A DNA stretch of 64,000 nt from the NCBI RefSeq assembly GCF_000423205.1, contig NZ_AUHN01000005.1, forward strand, positions 186,001 through 250,000, read 5' to 3'. The position numbers and the translations under genes are program-made. Shown piece after piece: positions 8,504-16,851 of the stretch. The number at the start of each line of letters is the position of its first letter. Within the stretch, counting starts at the first letter, position 1. Under the pieces are notes generated by a model. It did not search any database. It was not told the DNA's origin and saw only the letters and a list, made by a program, of their open reading frames with translations. The stretch comes from Jonesia quinghaiensis DSM 15701 (lineage in GTDB: Bacteria > Actinomycetota > Actinomycetes > Actinomycetales > Cellulomonadaceae).

Positions 8504-9414
8504 CAGGACTCCTTGGGCGCGGTAGTAACGGCGTCACGGAAGAGATCTGCAAGGGGGATACGAGCCCGCCCAAAGAACTCCACGTCACCGATGGCAGTGG
8601 CAGCGGCAAGCAACGAGTGTTGTGCGCCAGGTTGTGTAACAAGGAAAGTGATGCTCTTGTCTGAGGTTTCTAAGACGTCGATCCCTTCCCACCCGGCGAG
8701 CCATGGAGCGTTGGGTGTTGCCTGGGTAAAGGTCAACGCCCACCGATCGCCGCCACGTGCCCGAAGTTCATCAGCTGTGCCGACAGCCACCATTGACCCG
8801 GCTCGGATAATCCCGATGCGTGTGCACAGGCGCTCGACGAGATCCAGCTGGTGGGACGAGAAGATCACAGGTGCCCCGGAGCGTGCTTTGTCGATAAGCA
8901 CGTTGCTCATCACATCAACTGCTACCGGGTCGAGACCCGAGAATGGTTCATCCAGAATGAGGACATCTGGGTCGTGAACGAGAGCGGCCGCGAGTTGAAC
9001 GCGCTGCTGGTTTCCCAGTGACAGTGATTGCACGAGGTCCTTACGGCGTTCGGCGATACCGAGGCGCTCAGTCCATTCCTCCATGGCTGTTTCTGCTGCT
9101 TTTGAGGACAGTCCGTGGAGTTTGGCGAGGTAGGTGAGCTGATCGCCAACCTTCATTTTTGGGTAGAGACCGCGCTCCTCGGGCATGTACCCGATGCGTT
9201 GGCGGGAGGCGAAATCAATGGGGCGACCATCCCAGCGCACCTCGCCCGCAGTGGCGTCAAGAACACCAAGGGCGATGCGCATGGTGGTGGACTTTCCGGC
9301 ACCGTTTGAACCAACGAAGCCGAAAATTTCGCCCGAGTCGACACTGAACGTCAGGTTGTCGAGGGCCTTGAGGTCACCATAATTTTTGGTGAGATTGTCT
9401 ATGTCCAGACGCAT
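8503..9414 (-). CDS. ABC transporter ATP-binding protein (NatA-like)
   Basis: A 303-residue ATPase with Walker A G-S-N-G-A-G-K-S-T (about 35–43), signature L-S-L-G-N-Q-Q-R-V, Walker B L-I-L-D-E-P-F-S-G-L-D-P and the switch His in S-S-H-Q-L-D. The signature reads S-L-G-N rather than S-G-G, as is common in the NatA group. A C-terminal domain of about 80 residues is typical of this group. It energises the permease that starts at its stop codon. A TetR gene lies 160 bases upstream in the same direction and may control this pair; bases 9415–9573 hold no other gene. Confidence 0.9.
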   Translation of the reverse strand: MRLDIDNLTKNYGDLKALDNLTFSVDSGEIFGFVGSNGAGKSTTMRIALGVLDATAGEVRWDGRPIDFASRQRIGYMPEERGLYPKMKVGDQLTYLAKLHGLSSKAAETAMEEWTERLGIAERRKDLVQSLSLGNQQRVQLAAALVHDPDVLILDEPFSGLDPVAVDVMSNVLIDKARSGAPVIFSSHQLDLVERLCTRIGIIRAGSMVAVGTADELRARGGDRWALTFTQATPNAPWLAGWEGIDVLETSDKSITFLVTQPGAQHSLLAAATAIGDVEFFGRARIPLADLFRDAVTTAPKES

Positions 9415-9573
9415 GGGCCATCCAAAGTTGAGGGAATGTTCTCCTCGACATTAACAACCTAGCCGTGACCTCCACCTCATACTTTGGGTGGAAAGGACCT
9501 TCCCAACAGTTGGGTATGGGCCAGTGCAGGGGGCAACTTTGGTTCTTGCCATGCGCCCAAGAGTGATTGAGCG

Positions 9574-10248
9574 CTAAAGCTTTTTGGTGGAGTCAGTCTG
9601 TTCGCCAACTAAGCAGGGTTTACGTTCCAACCCGGCAAGGCCGTTCCACGCGAGGTTCACCAAGTGTGCGGCGACTTCATCTTTTTTGGGTTGACGGGCA
9701 TCGAGCCAGTGTTGCCCGGTGAGCGCGACCATGCCAACGAGCATCTGAGCGTAGATGGGCGCGGTGCGAGGGTCAAGGCCGCGGCGGCGGAATTGCTCTG
9801 CGAGCAAATGTTCGACTTCTGTGGCGACATCGCCGATCAAACTTGAAAAAGATCCTGTGGCTTGTGCCACAGGTGAGTCGCGGACTAAAACGCGGAAACC
9901 GGACTCATTGGTTTCAATGTAATCCAAAAGGGCAAAGGTCATACGTTCGACAATAACTTTGGGGTGTCCGCCCTTATCGAGAGCCCCAGTAAGGGCTCCT
10001 GTGAGGGACTGAATTTCACGATCAACAACCACCGCATAGACGCCTTCTTTGCCGCCAAAGTGTTCATACACCACGGGTTTTGAGACTGTTGCGCGCGCTG
10101 CAATCTCCTCGATACTGGTTCCTTCAAAGCCCTTCTCAGCGAACAGTGCTCGACTCACTGCCACAAGCTGTTCGCGTCGCTCGTGTGCGGTCATTCGGGA
10201 ACGTCCAGGACGTTTATTGTCAGCAGCCACACCCCCATCATGCCGCAC
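9574..10248 (-). CDS. TetR family transcriptional regulator
   Basis: A 224-residue regulator. The N-terminal helix-turn-helix is canonical: F-A-E-K-G-F-E-G-T-S-I-E-E-I-A followed by V-S-K-P-V-V-Y-E-H-F-G-G-K. The C-terminal half is a helical ligand domain. The start at 10248 is GTG; a second in-frame GTG at 10230 and an ATG at 10194 are alternatives, since none has a strong ribosome site, and homology begins near the last one. It lies immediately upstream of the NatAB-like pair in the same orientation, which suggests local control, but no operator is evident. Confidence 0.88.
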   Translation of the reverse strand: MRHDGGVAADNKRPGRSRMTAHERREQLVAVSRALFAEKGFEGTSIEEIAARATVSKPVVYEHFGGKEGVYAVVVDREIQSLTGALTGALDKGGHPKVIVERMTFALLDYIETNESGFRVLVRDSPVAQATGSFSSLIGDVATEVEHLLAEQFRRRGLDPRTAPIYAQMLVGMVALTGQHWLDARQPKKDEVAAHLVNLAWNGLAGLERKPCLVGEQTDSTKKL

Positions 10249-10359
10249 CTGACTTGGGGATTGAACAAGGAACTGGCATTATTGAGTTCGACCTCGTAAC
10301 ACCGGCTGACATAGACTAGTATCTGTTGAGGCCGCTGAGCATTAGCTCATCGTGGTCGT

Positions 10360-10431
10360 TCCGCCTTGGTGTAATCGGCAGCACAGGGGTTTTTGGTGCC
10401 CTTAGTCTAGGTTCGAGTCCTGGGGGCGGAG
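10360..10431 (+). tRNA. tRNA-Gln (UUG)
   Basis: A 72-base cloverleaf: acceptor TCCGCCT paired with GGGCGGA, D-arm with GGTGTAATCGGCAGCAC, anticodon loop TTTTGGT giving anticodon TTG, and T-arm with GGTTCGAGTCC. The CCA end is not encoded. A tRNA-Gln just before glmU is a common actinobacterial arrangement. Confidence 0.95.
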
Positions 10432-10503
10432 CAACTTGTTTCATCTCTTAGCGATGTTCAAGTCAGCCGTGCATAACTTCCTCCACAGTTTGGGAGAGTC
10501 CGC

Positions 10504-12153
10504 GTGACAATCGCTCAACCCGCCGCAGTTATTATTCTCGCAGCAGGTGAGGGCACGCGGATGAAATCCGCAGTGCCCAAAGTCCTTCATACTCTCGCAG
10601 GTAGATCCATGCTTGGGCACGCAATTTCAGCAGCTCACGGTCTTGACCCACAACGGATCGCCGTTGTTGTCCGTCACCGCCGCGACCTCGTCGCCGAGCA
10701 CGCACAAACCATTGACCCCAGCATCTTGATCGTTGACCAAGATGACGTGCCCGGCACCGGGCGAGCCGTGCAATGCGCAGTGAGCGTGCTGGATGCAACT
10801 GTCCACGCAGCTGAAGCAGCTGCAGGCGTGGCTGAGGGACACGAGGGCCGCGGCCTGTCCGAAGGCCTCACCGGCCCGGTCGTTGTGATCGCTGGTGACG
10901 TTCCAATGCTTGACGCTGAAACGCTCACTGAACTACTCGACGCCCACACCACTGATGGCAACGCCGTTACCGTTCTCACCACAGAACTTGATGACGCCAC
11001 AGGGTACGGGCGTATTTTGCGCGAATCCGATGGTTCTGTTGCGGGCATCGTGGAACACAAAGACGCAACTGCGCAGCAGCGCGAGATCCGCGAAATTAAC
11101 TCCTCTATCTATGTGTTCGATGCCTCCGTGCTACGTCGCGCGCTCGGTGAAGTCACCACAGACAACGCACAAGGCGAGGTATACCTCACCGACGTTCTAG
11201 CCCTCGCCCGCCATGAAGGCGGCGCAGTGCGCGCAGTGCGTACAGATGACCCTTGGCTTGTTGAAGGCGCAAACGACCGGGCACAATTCGCGGTTCTTCG
11301 CGCAGAATTCAACCGGCGCATCGTCGACGCTTGGATGCGTGAAGGCGTCACCATTGTTGACCCGTCAACAACGTGGATTGACGTTCAAGTTGAACTCACA
11401 TCTGACGTGACGCTACTCCCTAACACGCAACTGCACGGTGACACCGTAGTGAGCACTGGGGCAACTATTGGCCCCGACACCACACTGGAATCAGTGCGCG
11501 TTGGTGAAGGTGCCACAGTTATCCGTACTCACGGATCGCAATCCGACATCGGGGCCGGAGCGACCGTTGGGCCTTTTGCCTACCTTCGACCAGGAACAAC
11601 ACTTGGCGAACGCGGCAAAATTGGAACATTCGTGGAAACCAAAAACGCTACGATCGGTGACGGGTCCAAAATTCCACACCTCAGTTATGCCGGTGACGTC
11701 ACCATTGGTGAAGAAACGAACATTGGTGCTGGCTCAATCTTTGTCAACTATGACGGCGTGAAGAAACACCACTCTACGGTGGGTTCCCACGCGCGGACAG
11801 GCGCAAATTCGCTCTTTGTTGCCCCTGTGCACTTGGGAGACGGTGTTTACACCGCTGCTGGAACAGTAGTTCGCAGAAACGTTCCCTCAGGAAGCCTTGC
11901 CGTGTCAGCGGCTTCGCAACGTAACATTGATGGTTGGGTAGAGCGACGTCGGACCGGCACGGCAGCAGCCCAAGCTGCCGCTGCACACCGTGAGGATGTC
12001 TCTCCAACCAGCCCAACCCTCGGTGCGCAAGCTCGAGCTGAGCTCGCGCAGGCTGGAACTGTGTCCGATCACCCTGTGCCCTCTGCTGCAGAGGCCACAG
12101 ACTCTGGACGCGCTGTTCCACATGCTTCAGCCCCTGATGAAGGAACCAAATAA
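10504..12153 (+). CDS. glmU: Bifunctional UDP-GlcNAc pyrophosphorylase / GlcN-1-P acetyltransferase
   Basis: A 549-residue cytoplasmic enzyme making UDP-N-acetylglucosamine for peptidoglycan. The N-terminal nucleotidyltransferase domain shows L-A-A-G-E-G-T-R-M-K-S and P-K-V-L-H. The C-terminal left-handed beta-helix has hexapeptide repeats and the acetyltransferase region with I-G-A-G-S-I-F-V-N-Y-D-G. The first 500 residues match the usual size; about 50 extra Ala/Pro/Ser-rich residues at the end are typical of actinobacterial GlmU tails. The start is GTG after GGGAGAG. prs follows after 3 bases, so the two are co-transcribed. Confidence 0.96.
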   Translation: MTIAQPAAVIILAAGEGTRMKSAVPKVLHTLAGRSMLGHAISAAHGLDPQRIAVVVRHRRDLVAEHAQTIDPSILIVDQDDVPGTGRAVQCAVSVLDATVHAAEAAAGVAEGHEGRGLSEGLTGPVVVIAGDVPMLDAETLTELLDAHTTDGNAVTVLTTELDDATGYGRILRESDGSVAGIVEHKDATAQQREIREINSSIYVFDASVLRRALGEVTTDNAQGEVYLTDVLALARHEGGAVRAVRTDDPWLVEGANDRAQFAVLRAEFNRRIVDAWMREGVTIVDPSTTWIDVQVELTSDVTLLPNTQLHGDTVVSTGATIGPDTTLESVRVGEGATVIRTHGSQSDIGAGATVGPFAYLRPGTTLGERGKIGTFVETKNATIGDGSKIPHLSYAGDVTIGEETNIGAGSIFVNYDGVKKHHSTVGSHARTGANSLFVAPVHLGDGVYTAAGTVVRRNVPSGSLAVSAASQRNIDGWVERRRTGTAAAQAAAAHREDVSPTSPTLGAQARAELAQAGTVSDHPVPSAAEATDSGRAVPHASAPDEGTK

Positions 12154-12156
12154 CTT

Positions 12157-13140
12157 ATGACCGGCATCATGTCCCCTGATGGCACAAAACGACTCGTTCT
12201 TGTGTCAGGCCGCGCACACCCTGAGCTGGCGGCATCAGTCGCACAGGAATTGGGGACAGACCTCCTCCCAACGTCTGCCTATGACTTCGCCAACGGTGAG
12301 ATCTACGTCCGCTTTGGAGAAAGTGTCCGTGGTGCAGACGTTTACGTTCTGCAATCGCACACCGCCCCCATTAACCAGTGGATCATGGAACAAATGATCA
12401 TGGTCGATGCACTCAAGCGGGCATCGGCCAAAACCATCACGGTAGTTTTGCCGTTTTACGGATACGCGCGCCAAGACAAAAAACACAAAGGCCGTGAACC
12501 AATTTCAGCCCGCCTTCTCGCAGACATGTACGAGGTCGCTGGCGCAGACCGCATGATGAGTGTTGACCTTCACACTGCTCAACTTCAAGGGTTCTTCAAC
12601 GGGCCAGTTGACCACCTGTGGGCAATGCCGCTGCTCACCGACTATGTGCGTACCCGTGTTGACTTGTCGAACGTCACCGTTGTCTCACCAGACGCAGGCC
12701 GTATAAAGGTCGCCGAAAAGTGGGCGGCAAAACTTGGTGGAAATCCGCTGGCTTTTGTTCACAAAACCCGTGACATCAACAAGCCCAACCAATCCATTGC
12801 GAATCGTGTTGTCGGAGACGTTGATGGGCGCACCTGTGTGCTTGTTGATGACCTCATCGACACCGGCGGCACCATTGCCGAGGCCGTTCGGGTGTGTTTG
12901 GAATCCGGCGCAAAAGATGTCATCGTCGCAGCAACCCACGGTGTGCTCTCTGACCCAGCTGCCCGCAGACTTTCTGAATGTGGTGCCCGCGAAGTAGTCG
13001 TGACAGACACGCTTCCCATCACCGCCGACAAGCGATTTGACCAACTCACAGTGCTCTCCATTGCACCACTACTTGCCCGTGCCATCGAAGAAGTCTTCGC
13101 AGACGGGTCAGTTACATCACTGTTTGACGGCAACTCGTAG
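12157..13140 (+). CDS. prs: Ribose-phosphate pyrophosphokinase
   Basis: A 327-residue class I PRPP synthetase that makes phosphoribosyl pyrophosphate from ribose 5-phosphate and ATP. Key motifs are the flexible loop Y-A-R-Q-D-K-K-H-K-G-R-E-P, the metal-binding D-L-H-T-A-Q-L-Q-G-F-F and the PRPP loop V-L-V-D-D-L-I-D-T-G-G-T. Length is standard. It is coupled to glmU by a 3-base gap. PRPP supply follows from the pentose phosphate pathway served by gnd elsewhere in this window. Confidence 0.96.
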   Translation: MTGIMSPDGTKRLVLVSGRAHPELAASVAQELGTDLLPTSAYDFANGEIYVRFGESVRGADVYVLQSHTAPINQWIMEQMIMVDALKRASAKTITVVLPFYGYARQDKKHKGREPISARLLADMYEVAGADRMMSVDLHTAQLQGFFNGPVDHLWAMPLLTDYVRTRVDLSNVTVVSPDAGRIKVAEKWAAKLGGNPLAFVHKTRDINKPNQSIANRVVGDVDGRTCVLVDDLIDTGGTIAEAVRVCLESGAKDVIVAATHGVLSDPAARRLSECGAREVVVTDTLPITADKRFDQLTVLSIAPLLARAIEEVFADGSVTSLFDGNS

Positions 13141-13162
13141 ACCTTAGATATACTGAAAAGCG

Positions 13163-13250
13163 TGCCTCGGCGAGGGAGAGGCTGTCAGCCAGACAGCGAA
13201 CTCCGTTATCGACTGGGCGGACCGCGCTTGCGCGCCCGTTGCCTCGAGGT
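13163..13250 (+). promoter_or_regulatory. Possible structured leader of rplY
   Basis: The gap between prs and rplY contains several hairpins: CCTCG/CGAGG at 13165–13175, GCTGTC/GACAGC at 13181–13197, and GGGC/GCCC at about 13215–13236 with an inner GCGC-TT-GCGC. A second CCTCG near 13242 could compete for the same CGAGG, giving two alternative folds. Ribosomal protein genes are often controlled by such leaders, but I do not recognise a known family here. Confidence 0.35.
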
Positions 13251-13292
13251 AAGACAACCCCACGCAATCGCGTCCAACACGTAAGGAAAAGC

Positions 13293-13865
13293 ATGTCTGA
13301 CTTCAAACTTGCAGCATCTACCCGCACCGCATTCGGTAAGGGTGCCGCCCGCCAAGCACGCCGTGACGGCCAGGTTCCTGCAGTCATCTACTCGCAGGGC
13401 TCAGCTGCAACACACATCCTGCTCGACGGTCACGAGACCTTCCTGACAGTGAAGAACCACCGCACCTCGCTCATCAGCCTTGACCTTGACGGTGACATCA
13501 AGACCGTCATCATCAAGGACGTTCAGCGTGACCCAATCGGCCGCGTTATCGAACACATCGACTTCATCTCCGTTGAGCGTGGAGACACCACCATCGTTGA
13601 GGTTCCAGTTGTCCTCATCGGTGAGCCAGAGCCCGGTACCCAAACCACACTTGAGCTCCTCAAGATCTCCGTTGAAGCTGACGTGTCAGTACTGCCAGAG
13701 CACGTCGAGGTATCTGTTGACGGCCTCACCGCTGGCACCGTGCTTCACGTGAAGGACGCTGTTCTTCCAGCCGGTCAGAAAATCACCAACGACCCTGAGC
13801 AGGTTCTGCTTGTGGTCAACGAGGTCCACAACAACGAAGATGATGCAGACGCATCAGCTGAGTAA
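13293..13865 (+). CDS. rplY: 50S ribosomal protein L25 (Ctc/TL5 type)
   Basis: A 190-residue protein with the N-terminal 5S-rRNA-binding L25 domain (R-T-A-F-G-K-G-A-A-R-Q-A-R-R-D-G-Q-V-P-A-V-I-Y) and the C-terminal TL5/Ctc beta domain that distinguishes the long form from the short E. coli form. The acidic C-terminus is normal. The start at 13293 follows AAGGAAAA; upstream in-frame codons lie in the leader. It follows prs and precedes pth, a conserved order in actinobacteria, and ends in its own terminator. Confidence 0.95.
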   Translation: MSDFKLAASTRTAFGKGAARQARRDGQVPAVIYSQGSAATHILLDGHETFLTVKNHRTSLISLDLDGDIKTVIIKDVQRDPIGRVIEHIDFISVERGDTTIVEVPVVLIGEPEPGTQTTLELLKISVEADVSVLPEHVEVSVDGLTAGTVLHVKDAVLPAGQKITNDPEQVLLVVNEVHNNEDDADASAE

Positions 13866-13918
13866 GTGCACCTGATCAGTGTGAGCCCATACAACTCACG
13901 CTGACACACCATCAGTCA

Positions 13919-13953
13919 CGAAGGTGCCTGCCCCACCGGAGCAGGCACCTTCG
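13919..13953 (+). terminator. Terminator of rplY
   Basis: A perfect 13-bp stem (13919–13931 with 13941–13953) and 9-base loop lie between rplY and pth. No long T-run follows, so partial read-through into pth is possible. Confidence 0.75.
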
Positions 13954-13984
13954 CTGTATCACTGTAAAGACTCGTGGAGAAAAA

Positions 13985-14611
13985 ATGAGCCACCCCATTC
14001 CAAACCCAGATGAGACCTGCCTCGTTGTCGGTTTGGGGAACCCAGGGCCGCAGTACGCTGCAAACCGACACAACCTCGGCCACATGGTGCTTGACGTGTT
14101 GGCGCAGCGAGCATCCGCATCGTTTTCCAACCACCGGAGCAACGCACAGGTAGCCCAAGCCCGGCTAGGTGTCCTTCCAGGAGGGCGGCCCGGGCCAGCA
14201 GTGATTCTCGCAAAACCACGAACCTACATGAATGTTTCCGGCGGGCCAGTAGCAGCACTCAGTGCCTACTACAACGTCGAACCACACAACATCATTGTGG
14301 TGCATGACGAACTCGACATCCCCTTCGGTGAACTCAAATGCAAAATCGGTGGGGGAGAAGGTGGCCACAACGGCCTCAAAGACATCACCAAAGCACTGGG
14401 CACCAAAGACTACATCCGTGTACGCGGTGGGATTGGACGGCCCCCAGGGCGCATGGAAGTCGCCGACTTCGTGCTCAGGAACTTCGGTGGCACAGAACTT
14501 AAAGAACTCCCGCACTTGCTCAACGACTCAGCGGACTGCGTCGAAATGATCCTCACACAGGGGCTTGGGGCTGCGCAGGGGACCTACCATCAGAAGGCTG
14601 AGAAGAAGTAG
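13985..14611 (+). CDS. pth: Peptidyl-tRNA hydrolase
   Basis: A 208-residue monomeric enzyme that recycles peptidyl-tRNA released by stalled ribosomes. The N-terminal V-G-L-G-N-P-G-P-Q-Y and the catalytic His in N-R-H-N-L-G are present, with the conserved K-P-x-T-Y-M-N-x-S-G and the G-G-x-G-G-H-N-G-L-K-D segment. Length is normal. The start ATG follows GGAGAAAAA. Its last 59 bases overlap the end of the HTTM gene on the opposite strand, so the two transcripts are antisense to each other at their 3' ends. Confidence 0.95.
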   Translation: MSHPIPNPDETCLVVGLGNPGPQYAANRHNLGHMVLDVLAQRASASFSNHRSNAQVAQARLGVLPGGRPGPAVILAKPRTYMNVSGGPVAALSAYYNVEPHNIIVVHDELDIPFGELKCKIGGGEGGHNGLKDITKALGTKDYIRVRGGIGRPPGRMEVADFVLRNFGGTELKELPHLLNDSADCVEMILTQGLGAAQGTYHQKAEKK

Positions 14612-15710
14612 CCCCCGGGGGTGTCGCTGCACGAACCGGCGTTTTTCCCCGGCGGAAAATGCGTCGTAGTCGGGCGGTCACTCGGTTCACCACTGGTCTG
14701 ATCGCGTTATCGCAACGCTGGTAGGTGCGTGATGACACGAAGATTGAATCGCCAGCCAACATGAGCATCGAAAAAAATGGCAACCCCATCAACACTCCGA
14801 TGCTTGCGTGCATGCCAATGATCGCTACCAAGCCGACTTTCCGTAAAACTGGGTGCAGCATCATGAGCGGAAAGAACAGTTGCGCATACACGGCAAGGTA
14901 CGTGGCAACAACAACTGGCAGAGTCCACATGGTTGCTAGCGTGCTCAGCTCAGGAAACGGTGAAAAATGGGGAATCTGCAATGGTGAAAAAACCGCTGTG
15001 CCGTTCTGCCACCGGTCACCTTGAATCTTAAACATCGCCGACGCTACATAAATCATGCAAATATGGGCAGCTAACCCTGCCAAAGCAGCATTATGCAGAG
15101 CCGTAACATACGGTTCCATACCGTCTTTGACGTGACTCCACCTGCGGGTAAAAGCAGAAGCCTCCCCAGATTCCATCGCAGCTTGTCTGCGTGCCACACG
15201 GCGAGCATCGAATGACCAATGTGCCCACGTGCACATACCCAGCGCATAGACCAAAACAAAACGCACAAAGTTATCTGATTGGTCAAGATAAATACCATCA
15301 GAAAATGTCATCCACGTGTGCAGTACCAGGGTCAACGCCGTGGCCAACCGCGTATGCCACCCCACCATGAAACACCCAACAGCCACGATGAGAACCACGT
15401 ACCACACGGTCACGCTGGTAGCAGAGACCGTTGGGCCAAAAATAAGACGTTGAAAAGGGAACTCTGCAGTCGCATGAAGTTCCTGTGACCACGCTGCAGC
15501 TGGCCCCCATAAGTAACTACGAAAGGGAAAGTTCACCACAAGCTGCACGAGCAACGTTGCCCCGGTGAGGATGCGCAGAAAAGAAGCGCCCCACAAGCCA
15601 TAACGGTGTGTCAGTACAGCATCAAGTGCTTCCCGAATCTGTTGAGCAGTCTGGCGAGCCGCACCCTGGGCGGGGCGCTGAGCCTCGGTGTGAGTCGGGG
15701 TGTCAGTCAC
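14553..15710 (-). CDS. HTTM-domain membrane protein
   Basis: A 385-residue polytopic membrane protein with an HTTM domain, the horizontally transferred membrane region related to vitamin K-dependent gamma-carboxylase. Several membrane helices are visible (about 45–65, 100–160, 210–235, 265–325), with the family-type segments F-S-D-G-I-Y-L-D-Q-S-D-N-F and Q-x-x-x-x-P-x-M-M-L-H-P. The C-terminus is a basic, Pro/Ala-rich tail. The start is GTG and overlaps the stop of the DUF5819 gene by four bases, so the two are co-translated. The reaction of bacterial HTTM proteins of this type is not established, and no carboxylation target is evident nearby. Confidence 0.8.
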   Translation of the reverse strand: MTDTPTHTEAQRPAQGAARQTAQQIREALDAVLTHRYGLWGASFLRILTGATLLVQLVVNFPFRSYLWGPAAAWSQELHATAEFPFQRLIFGPTVSATSVTVWYVVLIVAVGCFMVGWHTRLATALTLVLHTWMTFSDGIYLDQSDNFVRFVLVYALGMCTWAHWSFDARRVARRQAAMESGEASAFTRRWSHVKDGMEPYVTALHNAALAGLAAHICMIYVASAMFKIQGDRWQNGTAVFSPLQIPHFSPFPELSTLATMWTLPVVVATYLAVYAQLFFPLMMLHPVLRKVGLVAIIGMHASIGVLMGLPFFSMLMLAGDSIFVSSRTYQRCDNAIRPVVNRVTARLRRIFRRGKTPVRAATPPGATSSQPSDGRSPAQPQAPV

Positions 15711-16483
15711 GAGAACGCCTCCAAAGCCCGCTCAAAAGCCTCAACATCTTGTCCCGGCAATACTTCAGGAGGCCGGCGACCACTAGTAAAAGACACAGTT
15801 TGCGAAACCCCTTGCGTTGCACGGTCAGCGAAGTCAGGGCTAGACACGCGCAAAATTCGATACTGTACAAGGTCCCCTTCAACTAACTGTCCCTGCGCTG
15901 ACAGGAACTGGGTTGCATAGGCTGTGACGGCTCTATCCACAGTCATCGCCCGATTGAACTGTGTTGTCGGATTCTGCCCATCTAACCCTTCAGAGATAAG
16001 TCGAGTCTGCACATCATGATGAAAATGCCACGTAAAAAGTGCCTTGTGATCGTCGGGGAGGTCGTTGAGTGCCTCATTGGTCAGGGACGCTGTTTTGTTG
16101 GTGATGTTCGTGGCCGTTGTGGGAAGCAGATGATGATGAAGCCCAGCCAACTCGACCGCTGAAGCGCTCACCCACGGGGTTTCAGATAGATCCTGTGGCA
16201 CACGGCGTACCTCCAAGTAATACGCGGCATGGACTGGATCAGGGGCGAACAGTGACCATGATTGCTGGAACATCGGAAGCGCATAAGCGCGCAACGGCGC
16301 GTCCACTGCGTCAGTGACAGGTGTTCGCGGAGAAATCCACAAAAACATCGCGGCGAGATGCACACCGAGGACCACTGCGATGGCAACGGCAGCAACCCTA
16401 TGACGGTTTCTGATGTTGGTTTGTGCGCGTGCTGGGGGTGGTGTGTTGGGTGTGGGTTCGGTGCGCTGGGGAGGGGTGACCAT
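15707..16483 (-). CDS. DUF5819 family protein (HTTM partner)
   Basis: A 258-residue protein with one N-terminal membrane anchor (about 30–50, V-A-A-V-A-I-A-V-V-L-G-V-H-L) and an extracytoplasmic remainder. The segment L-P-M-F-Q-Q-S-W-S-L-F-A-P-D-P follows the anchor and marks DUF5819, which is regularly encoded next to an HTTM gene in actinobacteria. The pair overlaps by four bases here. The function is unknown; a membrane-bound partner or substrate-presenting subunit for the HTTM protein is my inference. I chose the ATG at 16483; an in-frame GTG nine bases upstream is possible. Confidence 0.75.
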   Translation of the reverse strand: MVTPPQRTEPTPNTPPPARAQTNIRNRHRVAAVAIAVVLGVHLAAMFLWISPRTPVTDAVDAPLRAYALPMFQQSWSLFAPDPVHAAYYLEVRRVPQDLSETPWVSASAVELAGLHHHLLPTTATNITNKTASLTNEALNDLPDDHKALFTWHFHHDVQTRLISEGLDGQNPTTQFNRAMTVDRAVTAYATQFLSAQGQLVEGDLVQYRILRVSSPDFADRATQGVSQTVSFTSGRRPPEVLPGQDVEAFERALEAFS

Positions 16484-16620
16484 GCTGATCACTTTCGATG
16501 CGGGCGAGTGATTCTCGTCATCCTATCGACTGTTGCGGTTGCTGACAGGGCGCGTGGGGGAATGAAACGTTTCAGTTTTTCTTGCCGGCATTGTCCATCG
16601 GTTGTTTCTCAGCGATCCCG

Positions 16621-16741
16621 CTCCCTTCTCCTCCCCCTCCTTACCCCCTTCCTTTCTTACCCTTTTACTGCCGAGATCCTAGATATCGCGCTGAGATCCT
16701 TGCCCAGGGTGAGGATCTCAGCGCGATATCTAGGATCTCGG
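16621..16741 (-). repeat. Palindrome with purine tail (repeat element 2, left border of the DUF559 cassette)
   Basis: Perfect 30-base arms (16671–16700 and 16712–16741) enclose an 11-base loop. On the plus strand a pyrimidine tract (16621–16670) precedes it, so read on the minus strand it is palindrome then purine tail. The tail begins CAGTAAAAG right after the arm, matching the CAGTGAAAG that follows element 3. Elements 2 and 3 therefore lie in opposite orientation with their tails facing outward. The rest of the gap before the next gene (16484–16620 and 16742–16851) holds only presumed promoters. Confidence 0.85.
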
Positions 16742-16851
16742 CGTGTGTTGGGTTGTCCACACCCACCCAGTCCCCGTGTTTTCCGGAGTAAACAAGGCGT
16801 GTGAGTGCAAGTTCTGCGAGGGGGAATAAGGAATCAACGTAACCTCCACAC

